64,000 nt of DNA from Basidiobolus ranarum (GCA_040143965.1 JASJQH010006880.1:1-64000); one strand, 5' to 3'; positions 48,391-60,028 are shown, numbered from the stretch's first letter. Notes: generated by a model not told the origin, from the letters alone. Translations and numbers: made by a program.

Positions 48391-49223
48391 ATGAAGGAAC
48401 AGCTCGTACCTAGCCCAAGAACTCGACAGGCGTTAGTAAATAGATATTTTAATGAACAACGAACACACACAACTAACGAGTCAAAAGGCCTTGGTAAACT
48501 TCAGACGCAAAAGAATGGCGACGTTACGTGTCATATCAAACAACGTTGTACCCAGTCTACCTTCCATTTAAGAGCCAAACTAATAGGTATAAAAGACAAC
48601 ACTTCTTCCCTACTTGACTCTATCTGAAACTTTCCCTTATGTTGATAGAGGTCGCCGAAGAAATGGTCAACCATATGTTCGAATGCAACCATACCCATAT
48701 CGAAATCCACGAACAACACCGGTTACCAAAACTTTCAGAGTTTATTGAAATCGTAGTACGACGTACAAATACGAGTTTAACTAGCATTTTAATAGCATTA
48801 ACTTATTTAACTCGATTAAAGAAAAGGCACCCTGGGTGTAAAGGAACTTATGGGTCTGGTCATCGACTATTATTGGCTTCAATAATTATTGCTACGAAAT
48901 ATCTCAACGACGACGCGTACTATAATAAGACTTGGGCAATCGTATGTAAAGGAATATTTACGATAGAAGAGATCAATAAGATGGAATTGGAGTTGTTGTT
49001 TTTTTTAAACTTCAAGTTGTACATCTCTCTGGAGTATTGGTCGGATTTTATCACACTGATAGACAGCAAATGCTCAGTTCATTTCGAACCAGGTTTATTA
49101 TGTAAATTATACTTCCAAGTCAAGGAATCATCACAAACAACCAACTCAAATCCAGTAGATTCAATTAAACTTGACTGTAATCAACTTACAGGGAATTTTC
49201 CAAAGAGGTCAAGTTTAATTTGA
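48391..49223 (+). CDS. Pho85-type cyclin (Pcl1/2/9-like), paralogue 1
   Basis: 256 aa, exons 48391-48586 and 48649-49223 (intron phase 1). The cyclin box contains LPKLSEFIEIVVRRTNTSLT, ALTYLTRLKKRHPGCKGTYG, SGHRLLLASIIIATKYLNDD and YYNKTWAIVCKGIFTIEEIN, then MELELLFFLNFKLYISLEYW. This is the Pcl family pattern (G1 cyclins of Pho85-class CDKs). The N-terminal 65 residues are basic and low-complexity. It is a paralogue of the gene at 50408-51403, with the same intron phase and position, and it lacks that gene's long C-terminal tail. Confidence 0.88.
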
Positions 49224-49510
49224 AGCTAATGGAAGGAGAACTCACTACCGAATCTTTATTCATATTACTTACAGTCTTTACACCATTCTCAGTCTCCGTT
49301 TCATATATTTTTTTAGATCTTTTAGAATTTCTCCATTTCTTTTTAATTGAGTTGAATCTCGTCGTATTGTGTTCTCTAAGGTCTCTGTAAGTCAATGTAG
49401 AATAAAGAATTTCTCTACATTATTGTTTGATAAATATTCGGGTATGTTTATGTGGGAGATCTTGCGTTGAGTTTAAAAAAGTGCATAAAAATACTTGATC
49501 TATTGTTCAC

Positions 49511-50204
49511 TTATTCAAGTCGACTAGATACACACAAGGTAACTCCGGCTACAACTAACGACATTCCTAATAAATCTAAGTCATGGATTAACTTCATGTT
49601 ACATGAATATAGGGTAACTTGATGCTTTACCTCTACTGCTAACTTTCTCGCCTAAAAGGTATCCAGCGAAGGTAGTAAATATGAAAGTAAGAGAATTGGT
49701 AATAGGTACAGCCAAAGATAAATCTAGATGGAAGGAAAAGAAACTGAGAACTGAAAACAATAGAATATTCAAGAAACTCTTTTAGAAATTTACCTGCTTT
49801 TCCCAGAGTGTAATAATATACAACAGAACCACTCAAGTTAATAGCCAACGGTAAAACATACTGGTCAATAAAAGAAAGTACTTTTAGTAACTCTTCTCAA
49901 TCTTATAGTCGTGTGGCTTATATTATCGCTGAAGATCAATTCAAAAGAAAACTTACTTGCCAACGGGTTATTAAAAACCAAATCTCAGCTAAAGTTTGCT
50001 TTAAGAAGGTGTCTTTTTGAAGATTTTCTAAGCCTTTCGAGCCACGTTTAATGAAGGGATTGGTAAACCCCCAACATATTGCAACTAAAAAGAACCCAAT
50101 GGCATTTTCTATGTTGAAAATACAGAAATATTTGTAAGTTTTTCTGCTACTCTAATATATTACTTTGTACATTCTAGTGAGATACCTATGATGGCATTAC
50201 TCAT
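49511..50204 (-). CDS. TMEM234-family small membrane protein
   Basis: Five short exons, found only by joining them. The reverse strand from ATG 50204 gives MSNAII, then ENAIGFFLVAICWGFTNPF and IKRGSKGLENL, then YVLPLAINLSGSVVYYYTLG, DLSLAVPITNSLTFIFTTF and AGYLLGEKVSSR, and finally DLLGMSLVVAGVTLCVSSRL with the stop at 49511-49513. The protein is about 131 aa with four hydrophobic helices. The WGxTNPFIKRGS block and VPITNSL are typical of TMEM234 (DMT-superfamily-like half transporters) of unknown function. Intron donors are GTATCT, GTAAGT, GTAAAT and GTAAAG. It lies between the two cyclin genes. Confidence 0.85.
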
Positions 50205-50407
50205 TTCATTAACTGGCTACGTTGATTGTAAGTACTGATTGTATCTCTCTTAGTTCCATCGATACATTGCCATCATGACCCCCTATCAACAAATCCGAAA
50301 GCCAATCACATGATGTAGAGAATTTTCAAGTTTGATTTATTATCAATGATTATTCCGGAATGAAGTATACAAGAGTAATATATACAGCAATGTATAAATA
50401 AGCACAG

Positions 50408-51403
50408 CTACTTAGGTGTACCAAAAACAGATTGAGGCAATAGTGACCACATATGAGGAAGTATGGGCATACTAAGGCGCTTGTGAACTGTATCTACTAT
50501 AGGAAAGCGAGGAACAATTGTGTTTAGCGGCTTCTGACTTACTTCAGATTGGAGTGGAAATTTCTTGGGGTCTAGAGTTAGTGATTCATTTCGGGTGATA
50601 ACCTGTGGCTTGCTTTGACGAGTCTTAGACTTGGCTTGAATATGAATCGCTTGGAATCTGCCACAAACATGATCAATCAGTTGTCCGCTAGAGTTTGGTT
50701 TACCGGAATCATGCCAGTTTCGTGACACCTTTTTATCCATCAGATGTACAAAATCCTTCCATTGTTCAGAGGTGATGTGTAATTTGAAATTCAAGAAATA
50801 CAACAACTCGAACTCCATCTGATTGATTTCCTCAATACCAAACATCCCATTGCTTACCAGTGCCCAAGTCTTATTATAATATGCATCGTCATAAAGGTAC
50901 TTGGTAGCTACTATGATTGCCGCTAACAACAGTCGATGCCCAGATCCATACGTTCCTCTACATCCAGGGTGTCGTTGTTTCAATCGAATCAAGTACATAA
51001 GCGCCACTAATATCGTGGAATGGCTGGTGTTCATGCGTCTAACAATCTTTGATATAAAGTCAGAGAGTTTAGGTAGCTTCTCTTGTTCAGTATCATCAAC
51101 CTTAAGGTCTCCACAATGAAATAAAGTATTCACAATCCTTTCGGTGATGTCTAGGTTGGCAATGAGAAGAGTCAACCCAAGAAGTCACATATCCATAGCT
51201 TAACTGAAGTACATACCTATCAATTCTACACGAAGCTGTGTGGTAAGATACTCCTTAGAACGTAAACCACTAGAACCGTTTAATAAAACTCGATTGGAGA
51301 CTTTCCCAAGCTCGTTAGCAGAGTGCGAAGTTTGAAGTTTTTGGCTACATAGTCTGTTATTGACTAGGATAGTTTGGGCAGAGTTGGGTACTTGGGTTTT
51401 CAT
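50408..51403 (-). CDS. Pho85-type cyclin (Pcl1/2/9-like), paralogue 2
   Basis: 309 aa, exons 51217-51403 and 50408-51150 (66-nt intron, phase 1). Cyclin box: LPKLSDFISKIVRRMNTSHS, LVALMYLIRLKQRHPGCRGT, GSGHRLLLAAIIVATKYLYD and YYNKTWALVSNGMFGIEEIN, then MEFELLYFLNFKLHI. A C-terminal extension of about 110 residues is Ser/Lys/Pro-rich. The frame opens upstream, but ATG 51403 (MKTQVPNSAQ) aligns in length with paralogue 1. It is likely to partner a Pho85/Cdk5-like kinase in polarised growth or cell-cycle entry (family inference). Confidence 0.88.
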
Positions 51404-52780
51404 GGTAACTCTCCTAATATAAAGGAAGAAGAGATATAGCTTAAGGTGATATTCAAGTTGAAACTCCGAAAATACCAACTTTCTATGGTCTATTGCAAAA
51501 AGAATGGCTTGTAGTTGACAGCGATCTCTAAGGCGGTAAGGTTTAAATAATTCTCTGGCAGCAAAGAAAAGCAGCCGGGTCTCTACTTTTATTCAAGTGT
51601 TTGAGAAACCATTGTGACAGATTTACATTCTCCTTCAAGATTATCCCGATAAAACATACTCTTGTTGATACTATTCTAAAGTGCTGTACTTCGCAGTGAA
51701 AGAACCGCCTAGAAAATTAGGGCCATTACCAAAATTCACCCAATCCACTGCACCTCCAAACATCGGGAAAAACATCAACTACACTTTCACGGTAATTTTC
51801 CATTTAATAACCGACACATGAAACCCGAAACAAGTTTTCCGTAACCCTCTTGACCAACCTTCGAGAAGTGTACTACCTCAGCTGAACCAAATTGGTCACC
51901 AATCAGTCCATCACCTATTGATATTTGCACTTTGAATAGCTTGATGCATCTGGCGTTGTTTAAATTACATACAATCCTTGGTGGAAACATCAATATATGC
52001 CAATGATGTCAGATGGTAGGTGTTGATTTGAGAAACACACCAGATTTGAAAAGAACACCGGCGTCAAGTATTAACCGAGTTCGGTAATTATTGACACTTA
52101 CGGCCTTGTCTAGTTCACCACCAATACTCTTGCATAACCCTAACCCTAGTTCCTCACGAGATTCCGCACAAACTCCTCAAATCAAACATAATGGGTGGGT
52201 ATTATGGTGGGCGTACAAGCTTGGGGTGGTGGGGAGTCATGATTCGAAGGAATTTCAAGCAGTTCACTCGGCTCACGCAATAATTAGATGAATTATCTTA
52301 ATATGGGATTGGCAAAGGGCAGGGTTGCTAATTCTATATGGCCCCGTTCTAAATATAGCTCATGTTGAGTAACATCTGAGTATTTTCACAATGTGTAATG
52401 TTTGTGTATTTCAGCAATAGAGCAATGGAGCGATTTGAATTCAATTTGAATTGGGAATGATGAGATCTGGGTATATTACATGACATATATATATATATTA
52501 CATCATATAGCATTGTATTCAATTTGTTAGGGTTAGGGTATATTTTTGAGGGTTAGAGTTGATTCTATTTTATTTTAGATCCCCTCATTTCCTCCACGCT
52601 ACTCCTGGCCTCAAACCCCACTATTTTTACATATAACTGCCGAGCACAGTTTGATTTGTATTCCGTTTCTTTGACTTGCTTAATTCTACCTTTTCTTATC
52701 CCATTTTAGTTCCCATACTGGTAGGGAAGAACACTTAGAAACACTTACTGCAAATCTTACCCCTTTGAAACTAAGAAATC
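51404..52780. promoter_or_regulatory. Intergenic, cyclin 2 to LAPTM4-like gene
   Basis: About 1.4 kb, no gene recognised. Telomere-like motifs: TAACCCTAACCCTAG at 52135-52149 and TTAGGGTTAGGG at 52527-52538, followed by GAGGGTTAGAG. A TATATATATATTA tract lies near 52490. It is a divergent promoter region. Confidence 0.45.
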
Positions 52781-53490
52781 ATGTCCAAGTTAAATGTTCG
52801 AGTTCCCATGATTAACTCCTGTTGCTTCTGTGTCAACCTGAGAACCGCCACACTAATTTTATCTGCTCTCGGCATTGTAAGTGTTTATTTTTGCTAATTG
52901 TCATAATACTCTCTTCTAATGTATTATATTTTCGTAATTTAATAGTTCAGTCACTTGTATAGTGCCCTTGTGATCAGACAAATGCCTAAAACTCAAGGAT
53001 CTTTCTTATATACCCTCTGGATCATTTACTCATATCTTTCAGTCGCAGTTTGCGGTGCTGGCGCCTTCGGTGTTTATAAGAACAAGGTCAAGTTATTGAG
53101 AGTGTTTGCTTTCTATTACTGGGTTGATCTTGCCCTTGGCTTCATTCTCAGCATCCTCTTCTCAGTCAAAGCTTTCCACTTGGAGGATTCCGTTTGTCAA
53201 GAACTTGGCAATGATGCCGGTAGCAAAATCAATTTGGAAACTTGTCATCAATTTTATAACAATGCAGCTCTTGCCGTATTGGTAGCTCTTGGTCTTTCAT
53301 TAGTCATCAGAGTAAGTCTTCATCAGATTGGGATTTATATAGTATTCATTAACCAACCCTACTTTATCAATAGTTACATTATTCCCTCGCAGTTTGGTCA
53401 TACTATAGACAAAGCACTACAACTCGTTATGCCCATGTCGACCTCTCTAATGAGGATACTGACAAGTTGTACGAAACCGACTTTGAGTAA
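52781..53490 (+). CDS. Four-TM membrane protein, LAPTM4-like
   Basis: 192 aa in three exons (52781-52876, 52946-53311, 53374-53490). The N-terminus MSKLNVRVPMINSCCFCVNL has the CCxCxNLRTATLILS pattern seen in LAPTM4-like and related fungal four-helix proteins. Four hydrophobic segments follow (near residues 22-45, 58-80, 88-112 and 135-160), with a cysteine-containing loop between TM3 and TM4 (VCQELGND, ETCHQFYNN). The tail ends acidic, YETDFE, with YAHVDL upstream that could act as a tyrosine sorting signal. A location in endosomes or vacuole is guessed from LAPTM relatives. Confidence 0.72.
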
Positions 53491-55034
53491 AGTTTCGAAC
53501 CGATGCCTTCTACTTTTCGATGTGATTCACTGGTGAGTGTAAACTATCGATGGTACCACTAGTCATTCATATCAGACTACGCAGCCCACTTACGGATATA
53601 ACGAAACCGTTTCTTTTTATTCTTTCCATATCTCCCATGGCTTCACTAGATCCCACCACAAATTTATTTTCCTTTTTTACTTCACTTTCATTCACTTGTA
53701 CTCAAACTTGAAATCCCTCCTCCATCGTATTTCCTTTGTCAGTGATGTGGATGTTTACCTCTGATTTATGGTGACTTTTTCTTCCGACCCTAACCCTAAA
53801 TGCTGAGCCCTACTCATTGATACAAATAAACCCTAATACAGAATTTCCCCCATATTTAGGCTAATATCTGGATATAAATGGGATTATTTTAGTTTATATC
53901 GATGAGTTTTTATCCAATCAACTTGAGATATAATGGTCGATGATCTAATGATATCGGTGGATCTATGGCGCATTCGTAAATGTTTCAATTAATGAGGTAT
54001 AATGGAGTAATAGTAACGACAGAGGTCCTACTCTTGCTATTTTTAATATTGAAAGTGACTATATTCGGTGGAAATTATTAAACATCTCAACCATTATACA
54101 TTACATTGTGCATCATCATCTTATTCCTGAACCAAATGCTTTTTAATAAGTATCCCTTTGAACTCCAATCACATCCGAATCCCATGATATCTATATATAC
54201 AGAGTCTAGGGCTATTGTTAGTAAGTGCTTCATGAAGCTGGTGTGATGTTCTGTGCGTATCTCGAGATAATCGTTTCACACTTCACATAAATCTGGAATA
54301 TTAACAATAGCTAGCTTTATGCACATAGTTTTATGCACATACATACCCTTGTGGTCCTTTCATCATTGGTAAGAGTCACAGTAGGGTTTGATTAGAAGTG
54401 GTCCGTTTGAATGTATTTCTTAAGATCTTCTCTTTGTCCCGTCAATATCGGATTTATATTTATGTCAGCATTGGACCAAACAGGCCATGAAATGAGATTT
54501 GCAGCAGACTCAATTATTGATTTTTGGATTGTAATAATACTGGAATATTACTTCAAATCAATTGGAGCCCAGTTTAGGAGTAAAAATATAGCCCATATTG
54601 TTCACTTGATTGATAATTAGACCCTAATATCATTTCCAAGCACTTCAAAACTATCAAGAAATGTACAGGTTGACGAGGTGACTAGATGGGAACTGTCACA
54701 TGTGATCAAATAAGTTCATTTGTGATGTATTACTCTACTGTATGGAACCGTTACTTCTCCATTTGTTCAAGACTTCAAGAACTCAAGTTTTTTTTAATGT
54801 TCATCAACCATCTTTGCCAGCCTCCTTTACATCAACACAAAATTTGATGTTCGTTTAAAGATATATTTTCTCAATACATCTAGGGCATATATAGTGTATA
54901 CATTGTTTACTGGATCACAGAAATACTCAGTAAAGGAACGATGTGTATGATGGACTTGATATACTGATATCGAGAAGTTTGCACTTGATGCTTAGATACA
55001 TGCCAAGCAATCTGCTTTTGGTTGTTGATAATGA
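53491..55034. other. Gene-poor intergenic stretch
   Basis: About 1.5 kb, AT-rich. The first 300 bp include ACCCTAACCCTAAA at 53787-53800. No gene, RNA or known element is recognised. Confidence 0.4.
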
Positions 55035-55199
55035 CATAGCTTAAACATCTATATAGGCATATAGCTAGCTACCTAAACTTCACTATGATATTCTTCTATA
55101 TCTTCACTTGGAATTTACTAGAATTATTTTTATCAACTTGAAAGTTCTCAGATTATATAATTTTCTCAAACTTGTCCAAGAGACCTCTAACTTTGTACA
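55035..55199 (-). repeat. Half copy of the dispersed repeat, inverted (left arm of fold-back)
   Basis: This matches the first 190 bp or so of 61774-62138 (AAACATCTATATAGG, TTGGAATTTACT, CAACTTGAAAGTTCTCAGAT, CAAACTTGT, CTCTAACTTTG) but stops where that copy continues into GTTCCTGGGACC. It directly abuts copy B in the opposite orientation. Confidence 0.7.
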
Positions 55200-55200
55200 C

Positions 55201-55536
55201 CCGATGTTAAAGTATTTGGGAGCCTGTTGGAAGTGGTTTGGAGAATTAGAGGAATTGGTGGTTTCACTTATTGATTTATTGAGTATTCAGTTGACATTTA
55301 TAGTTTTGTCAAGATGTAAACAAACTAACGTGTAGAATGTGTTAAGGAAGGTCCCAGGAACATGTGTGCAAAGTTTGGGGCTTCTAGCACAAGTTATCAG
55401 AATCTATATATCTGAGAACTTCTAAGTAAATTCCAATTGAGAAATATGGATAATATCTTAGTTCATTATAAGATAACTAAGTACTAAGCTATATATGACT
55501 ATATAGGTGTTTAGGCAATGCTAATTTCAATACTGG
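55201..55536 (+). repeat. Dispersed repeat, copy B (right arm of fold-back)
   Basis: A nearly full-length copy in the same orientation as copy A. It starts GATGTTAAAGTATTTGGGAG and ends GGCAATGCTAATTTCAA. With the inverted half copy on its left it forms a large palindrome-like structure of about 500 bp. Confidence 0.78.
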
Positions 55537-57266
55537 GGCTGGTTAAGTAACCTATGCAGTGGAATGAACCAAGTAAGCCTGTCCTTATCAATCATTACAC
55601 CAGGGTTGTAGTGATGTGAGGGCATCAGTTAGCTAAGTGAGTCAGAAATTAGATATTGATGAAATTGTCAATGTCTGGAATTCTTAGAGAGGTATTAAAG
55701 AAATCAGGAATTTTCACTATTTCAATCGATAGAAAAACAGAATGTAGTTATATCCAGAACATTCAAGGGAGTACAATTTATCTTGTGGGGTTAATTTTAT
55801 GATTTAGAAATTGCAAGTCAACTCAGCTAATTCGGAGATATGCCGCATAAGAATAATATCTATTAGTTGTGATGATAGATTAGGGATATTAAAGTAATGT
55901 ATACTGTAAATAGTAAACTCTATACACTTCAATGTGCTGTAGTGGTAGTTTATTCAAAATTTAGGGTCAATAGTGAACTGAAGCATCTCTTCAGTTCAAG
56001 GATGCGTGTCAATTTAAAGCACTCAGATTTAGTGAGCTCATAAAGCTTGCACATTGGTTTTATTATATTCTTTCTAAATTTATACTTCAGTATAGAAGAA
56101 AGCAGTAAGATGAAGTATCAACTTACCCCTTACGCCACCTTTTATCTTCTAAATTATTGATATAGGCTAGTTGGCCATATTTTGCAATTATCGAACTCTG
56201 TTGATATACCATTATTTCAAAAATGACACAGTTGGCTTCAATTATGATCACCGAAAATCGATTAATCGATCAAGCTCATTTATCGCAAGCAATATCACCT
56301 GAAAGCACTGTATGTTATGCGTGTAACCGATCACACTTGCACTATCTTGATAAAGTTTTCGCATATATATAATACAGTATTGTTGACAATTAGATATCAA
56401 CATAGACAAATAATTGATTAATATGCAGCAATCTAGAGTGTCTAATCCATATTTCCAGTAACATTACCCAGGTCATTGAAGATGCCCTCTAGACTCCTTC
56501 GCAAAGATCACCTCGGTTCAATACTTGAAGTTCACACTACAGTGATGAATCGAATGTATCTCTAATGAAATTGTGTAGAAAAATTCCATGTAAATAAGAA
56601 TATTAGGTATTTTACGTAGATTTCTATCCCTTTCAGTAAATTATGTGGGTCAATTTTGAAGATAGACGAGGATATTTTAGAAAAGAGTAGGAATTGAGTA
56701 GGAATTGGGCTATCTGCACTGAGATCAGCCATAAATGGTGTTGTTGGGGAAGATAATGTAGACTGACGTATAAAGAGCAAATCAAGTAAGGTAGATCTTT
56801 GGAGAAGTTTGGATTCGGGACTCATGTCAACGTGGTGAAGTCTATATTTGGATGGGATGATCCCATTTGTATAACATTCCTTGATTACACCGAATGAAGG
56901 TGAAATTATCATTGATGTATGTTAATTATCTCTGGAATTGGGAACGCAGATTTAGAAAAAGGTTACCAAGAAATAATTGCCATGGCCTTGATATGGCAAC
57001 CTACACTTGCAATTACTATTGATTTGCTGAGTGATGTCTCGTTCAATATACAATAGGTGTTGTATCAACACTAACATACTAATAATGTTCAAGGTGCTTG
57101 AGGAATATGGTTTATTCGACCGCAGAAAGGTTAATATTAGAGGCAGGATGTAGTAAAATGAATAATGCTCAACATATGCGTCAAGTTAATTACAAAGGAG
57201 GTGTTTCTAAGGGACGAGATGGAAGTGGAATGCCACTGATTTCTAGGCAAACGATTGGCGATATCA
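55537..57266. other. Gene-poor intergenic stretch
   Basis: About 1.7 kb. The largest open frame is 56562-56912 on the minus strand, 116 codons, with no domain or transmembrane pattern and AT-driven composition; I do not call it. Nothing else is recognised. The transporter's 3' end is at 57267. Confidence 0.4.
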
Positions 57267-58724
57267 CTATTGTTCAACCATAGCAGGGGATTCAGTTTCC
57301 TCAGGTACATGCCCGGTAATCTCTTCGATACTACGACCTTTGGTTTCGGGTAAGAAGAAGAGAACTCCAATGAAACCAACGATACAAGCAACAACGAAGA
57401 TCAAGAACACATAACCTTGCATAGCATTCTTGAGGGATGGGAAGAAGAAACCAACGATAAAGTTACCGAGCCAATTGAGACCAAGGGCACTGGAAGCTAC
57501 GGTGGAGACAGCTCTAGTGGGGATGAGTTCGGAAATGATCAAGAAAGGAATGGGTCCCATTCCCAATGCAAATGCAACAACGAATGCAAATAGACCGAGA
57601 ATGACGAGTCCAGAGTCATTGCATTGAATGCCAATAATCATAAGTACATTGAATGAAGCCATACCGGCAAGACTGATGAGAACGAGAAACTTTCTACCGA
57701 CACGATCAATCAAGAGAATAGTGACAATGGTGGAGAGCAAATTGATGGCACCAACTCCGACGGTAAGATACTGTGCGGTTTGGTTTCCGTAGATGGAGGT
57801 GAAAATAGAGGTGGAGTAGTACATAATGCCGTTGATACCACAAAGTTGCTGAATGATACAGAGGAACATGCACATGAAAGCATGCTTACGAGTTAATGGG
57901 TCGTTCATAATGAATCTGAAACCATCCATCATCGAGGTTTGCTCACCAGCGGCCTTAGCATGAGCACGAGCATCTATCATAGTTTGAAGTTCGCCGGAAA
58001 TATCCAAACCTTTACGAAGCTTGAGTAAAGATTTCTCGGCATCTTCAATACGATCCTTGGAAACATAGTAACGGGGAGTCTCAGTAATGAAAACTAAAGT
58101 GACCAACTGAAAGATAGCAATAGCACCAGTAAGAGCTAAGCACACACGCCATCCAGAAGGGCTAGATAAACCGAGACCAGCAGCTTGAGTGATTAACTGA
58201 CCGATGACACAAGTAAGTTGGGTCATAGCACCGTAGGCACCACGAACTCTAGTAGTGGATACCTCACCGATGTAGGTGGGAAGAACGACAGTTCCAAAGC
58301 CAGACCCAATACCAGTGAATAAACGACCAACAATCCACATACCCTTGTTCTTGGACAGACCAATGAGTAGAGCACCAATGATGAAGAAAATATTGTTGAA
58401 AATTAATGAGTTACGACGACCGAACTTTGCTTGGGCCCAACCAGCGGAAAGGCCTCCGATAGCACCACCGATGGAGAAACTACTGACAGCAAAACCCCAC
58501 ATCCAATCGCCCATGGTAAAGCAAGCAGGGAAACCATTGATTTTTTCATCAGGGTTATCGCAGGAGATAATAGAGGCTTGGACAATGTTGGTATCTGAAG
58601 TATTCCAACCGTTGTTGAAGGATACAAGACAAGCAATAGAGACGCATAAGACTGTGTAGAAAGAGAACCCAGCCTGAGACGAATCCATCGACCCCTTATG
58701 TTCTTTTGTAGATTGGCCAATCAT
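57267..58724 (-). CDS. MFS sugar transporter, glucose-facilitator type
   Basis: An intronless 485-aa, 12-TM transporter. Signatures: GGAIGGLSAGWAQAKFGRRN after TM2, GRLFTGIGSGFGTVVLPTYI with GEVSTTRVRG, ETPRYYVSK at the end of TM6, QQLCGINGIMYYS in TM7, DRVGRKFL, PIPFLIISELIPTRAV and LPETKGRSIEEI at the C-terminus. These are the Sugar_tr motifs of GLUT-like facilitators (QLSGIN-like in TM7). The substrate, probably a hexose, is inferred. First ATG in frame is 58724; the open frame begins a few codons upstream without ATG. Codon use looks more GC-rich than its surroundings and the lack of introns is unlike most neighbours, so high expression or relatively recent gain are both possible. Confidence 0.9.
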   Translation of the reverse strand: MIGQSTKEHKGSMDSSQAGFSFYTVLCVSIACLVSFNNGWNTSDTNIVQASIISCDNPDEKINGFPACFTMGDWMWGFAVSSFSIGGAIGGLSAGWAQAKFGRRNSLIFNNIFFIIGALLIGLSKNKGMWIVGRLFTGIGSGFGTVVLPTYIGEVSTTRVRGAYGAMTQLTCVIGQLITQAAGLGLSSPSGWRVCLALTGAIAIFQLVTLVFITETPRYYVSKDRIEDAEKSLLKLRKGLDISGELQTMIDARAHAKAAGEQTSMMDGFRFIMNDPLTRKHAFMCMFLCIIQQLCGINGIMYYSTSIFTSIYGNQTAQYLTVGVGAINLLSTIVTILLIDRVGRKFLVLISLAGMASFNVLMIIGIQCNDSGLVILGLFAFVVAFALGMGPIPFLIISELIPTRAVSTVASSALGLNWLGNFIVGFFFPSLKNAMQGYVFLIFVVACIVGFIGVLFFLPETKGRSIEEITGHVPEETESPAMVEQ

Positions 58725-59500
58725 TAAATTATTGGGAGATATCAAGCGAGGCGATATGTATTAGCGGAGATATCGAAGGAGAGAGATGTTTAAAGTAGAC
58801 CTTGAGAGTGAATTGCAAAATATAATGGAGAAATATGCTGCTACAGATGCTATTTATACTCGGATTTGGGAATTATTTATACACGATTATGTGCTCTGTT
58901 AATAAACTGTTTTTGGAATTTATACTGTGACTATGATTGGATGATCGAACAGTCTACATTGTCGTGTCTGGACTATCTAGTTACCTTTAAGTCTTGTTTA
59001 GCTTTGCTTTACTCTAGTTGTTGATTTGCTTTTGCTAAGCTTTTATACATGTCTAGACTGAGCCATCTGGTCAATTCCGATCCATAGCTGCTGCAGAGGT
59101 AGTGTTCATACATCAAAGGGCTAACTGATAAACGCGTAGATGAAAATATACCAAATAATGATGGACACAGTTTTTGCGGGCAACTCTGGACAGGACAAGC
59201 ACCTGCTAACACTGATTAGTAACACCATCAGGTGAGTTGGAATACCCGGGTGGAATGCTCGGTGTTATAGGAGAGGCAAGAACCCATTTGTCGGGCTAAT
59301 TAAACTTAAAACGTTTGATTTACTTCCAACAACCAATGATTCTGCTTTGGTATTTCTGCAATTGTTAGTAACTTGGTGGAGGCCATTTAAAACCGCATGC
59401 ATGTTCAGAACTGATCATTTGGCAATACAAATTCAATATAAATAAAGCATCTAGAGCACTTCTAATTCTGGAGAAACCAATGGGTGTTGTTGCTTAATGC
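58725..59500. other. Intergenic, sugar transporter promoter and spacer
   Basis: About 780 bp. AT-rich, with no gene recognised. Confidence 0.4.
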
Positions 59501-59525
59501 ACTTTAGCTGTCCTTTTTAGAAGCT

Positions 59526-60028
59526 CAGCAAATATTGGCCATTAAGTTTCAAGCTAATCTAGCTACAACGTTGATCGGGGTTACTGTCTTCAAAAAGGAG
59601 AATCCAGATACCCTTCTAGATCATGGTAGTTGCTTTTGTGTTAACAAAACAACTCATCCAATTCTACGGGAGATATCGGGGTAAGTTCAATCATTCATTG
59701 GTCTGACTTTTCTGGTTTTCTCATTTGCCTCTCTTGGATGACTAACATAATATCAGTAGTACTTTTGACAGGAAATAGCCCTAGTCTCCGTGCATCCAGT
59801 AAGTGCATCCTTTCAAAAGGTGGTTTATGTATATGATCAAAGTTGTCGTCAGAGGGGATATCTTGTCCAGCGATATCCCCAAATATCGCAATAGAAGGAT
59901 ACCCAGCGCCCTGGGGTTACAACAGAGGTCAATTATCCGTTACGGCTTTACTAATCCTGAATTCCGCTTTACTGCAGAGACGTCATGTGGACCTAGCTTT
60001 GGATGAGGAAGGAGGTAAAAATCAATGA
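59526..60028 (+). pseudogene. Decayed SIS-domain sugar-phosphate isomerase gene (probable)
   Basis: Fragments in different frames resemble the KpsF/GutQ-like SIS domain in order. AIKFQANLATTLI with GVTVF and DTLLDHG (59545-59630) looks like the strand that precedes the HPTDALHGDLG loop. VLLTGNSPSLRASSK (about 59757-59805) resembles the TGNPxSxLAxxS block. After a stop, LSVTALLILNSALLQRRHVD (about 59930-59990) resembles the ALALGDALAxALLxRR helix. Conserved loop residues, including HGDLG and the TTS motif, are missing or altered. Splitting by introns alone does not restore the frame. It is weakly supported because the match is from memory of the family pattern. Confidence 0.35.

Noticed and set aside
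48132-48413. 93-codon frame before cyclin 1
   Set aside because: Overlaps the CT-rich leader and the cyclin start in another frame; likely 5' UTR.
52135-52149. Interstitial telomere or chromosome-fusion scar
   Set aside because: Only two repeat units, and similar motifs occur at several promoters, so a binding site is more likely.
56562-56912. 116-codon minus-strand frame in the gene-poor region
   Set aside because: No family pattern, no helix or motif, and composition typical of random AT-rich sequence.
58276-58659. 127-codon plus-strand frame within the sugar transporter
   Set aside because: Antisense shadow of the MFS transporter.
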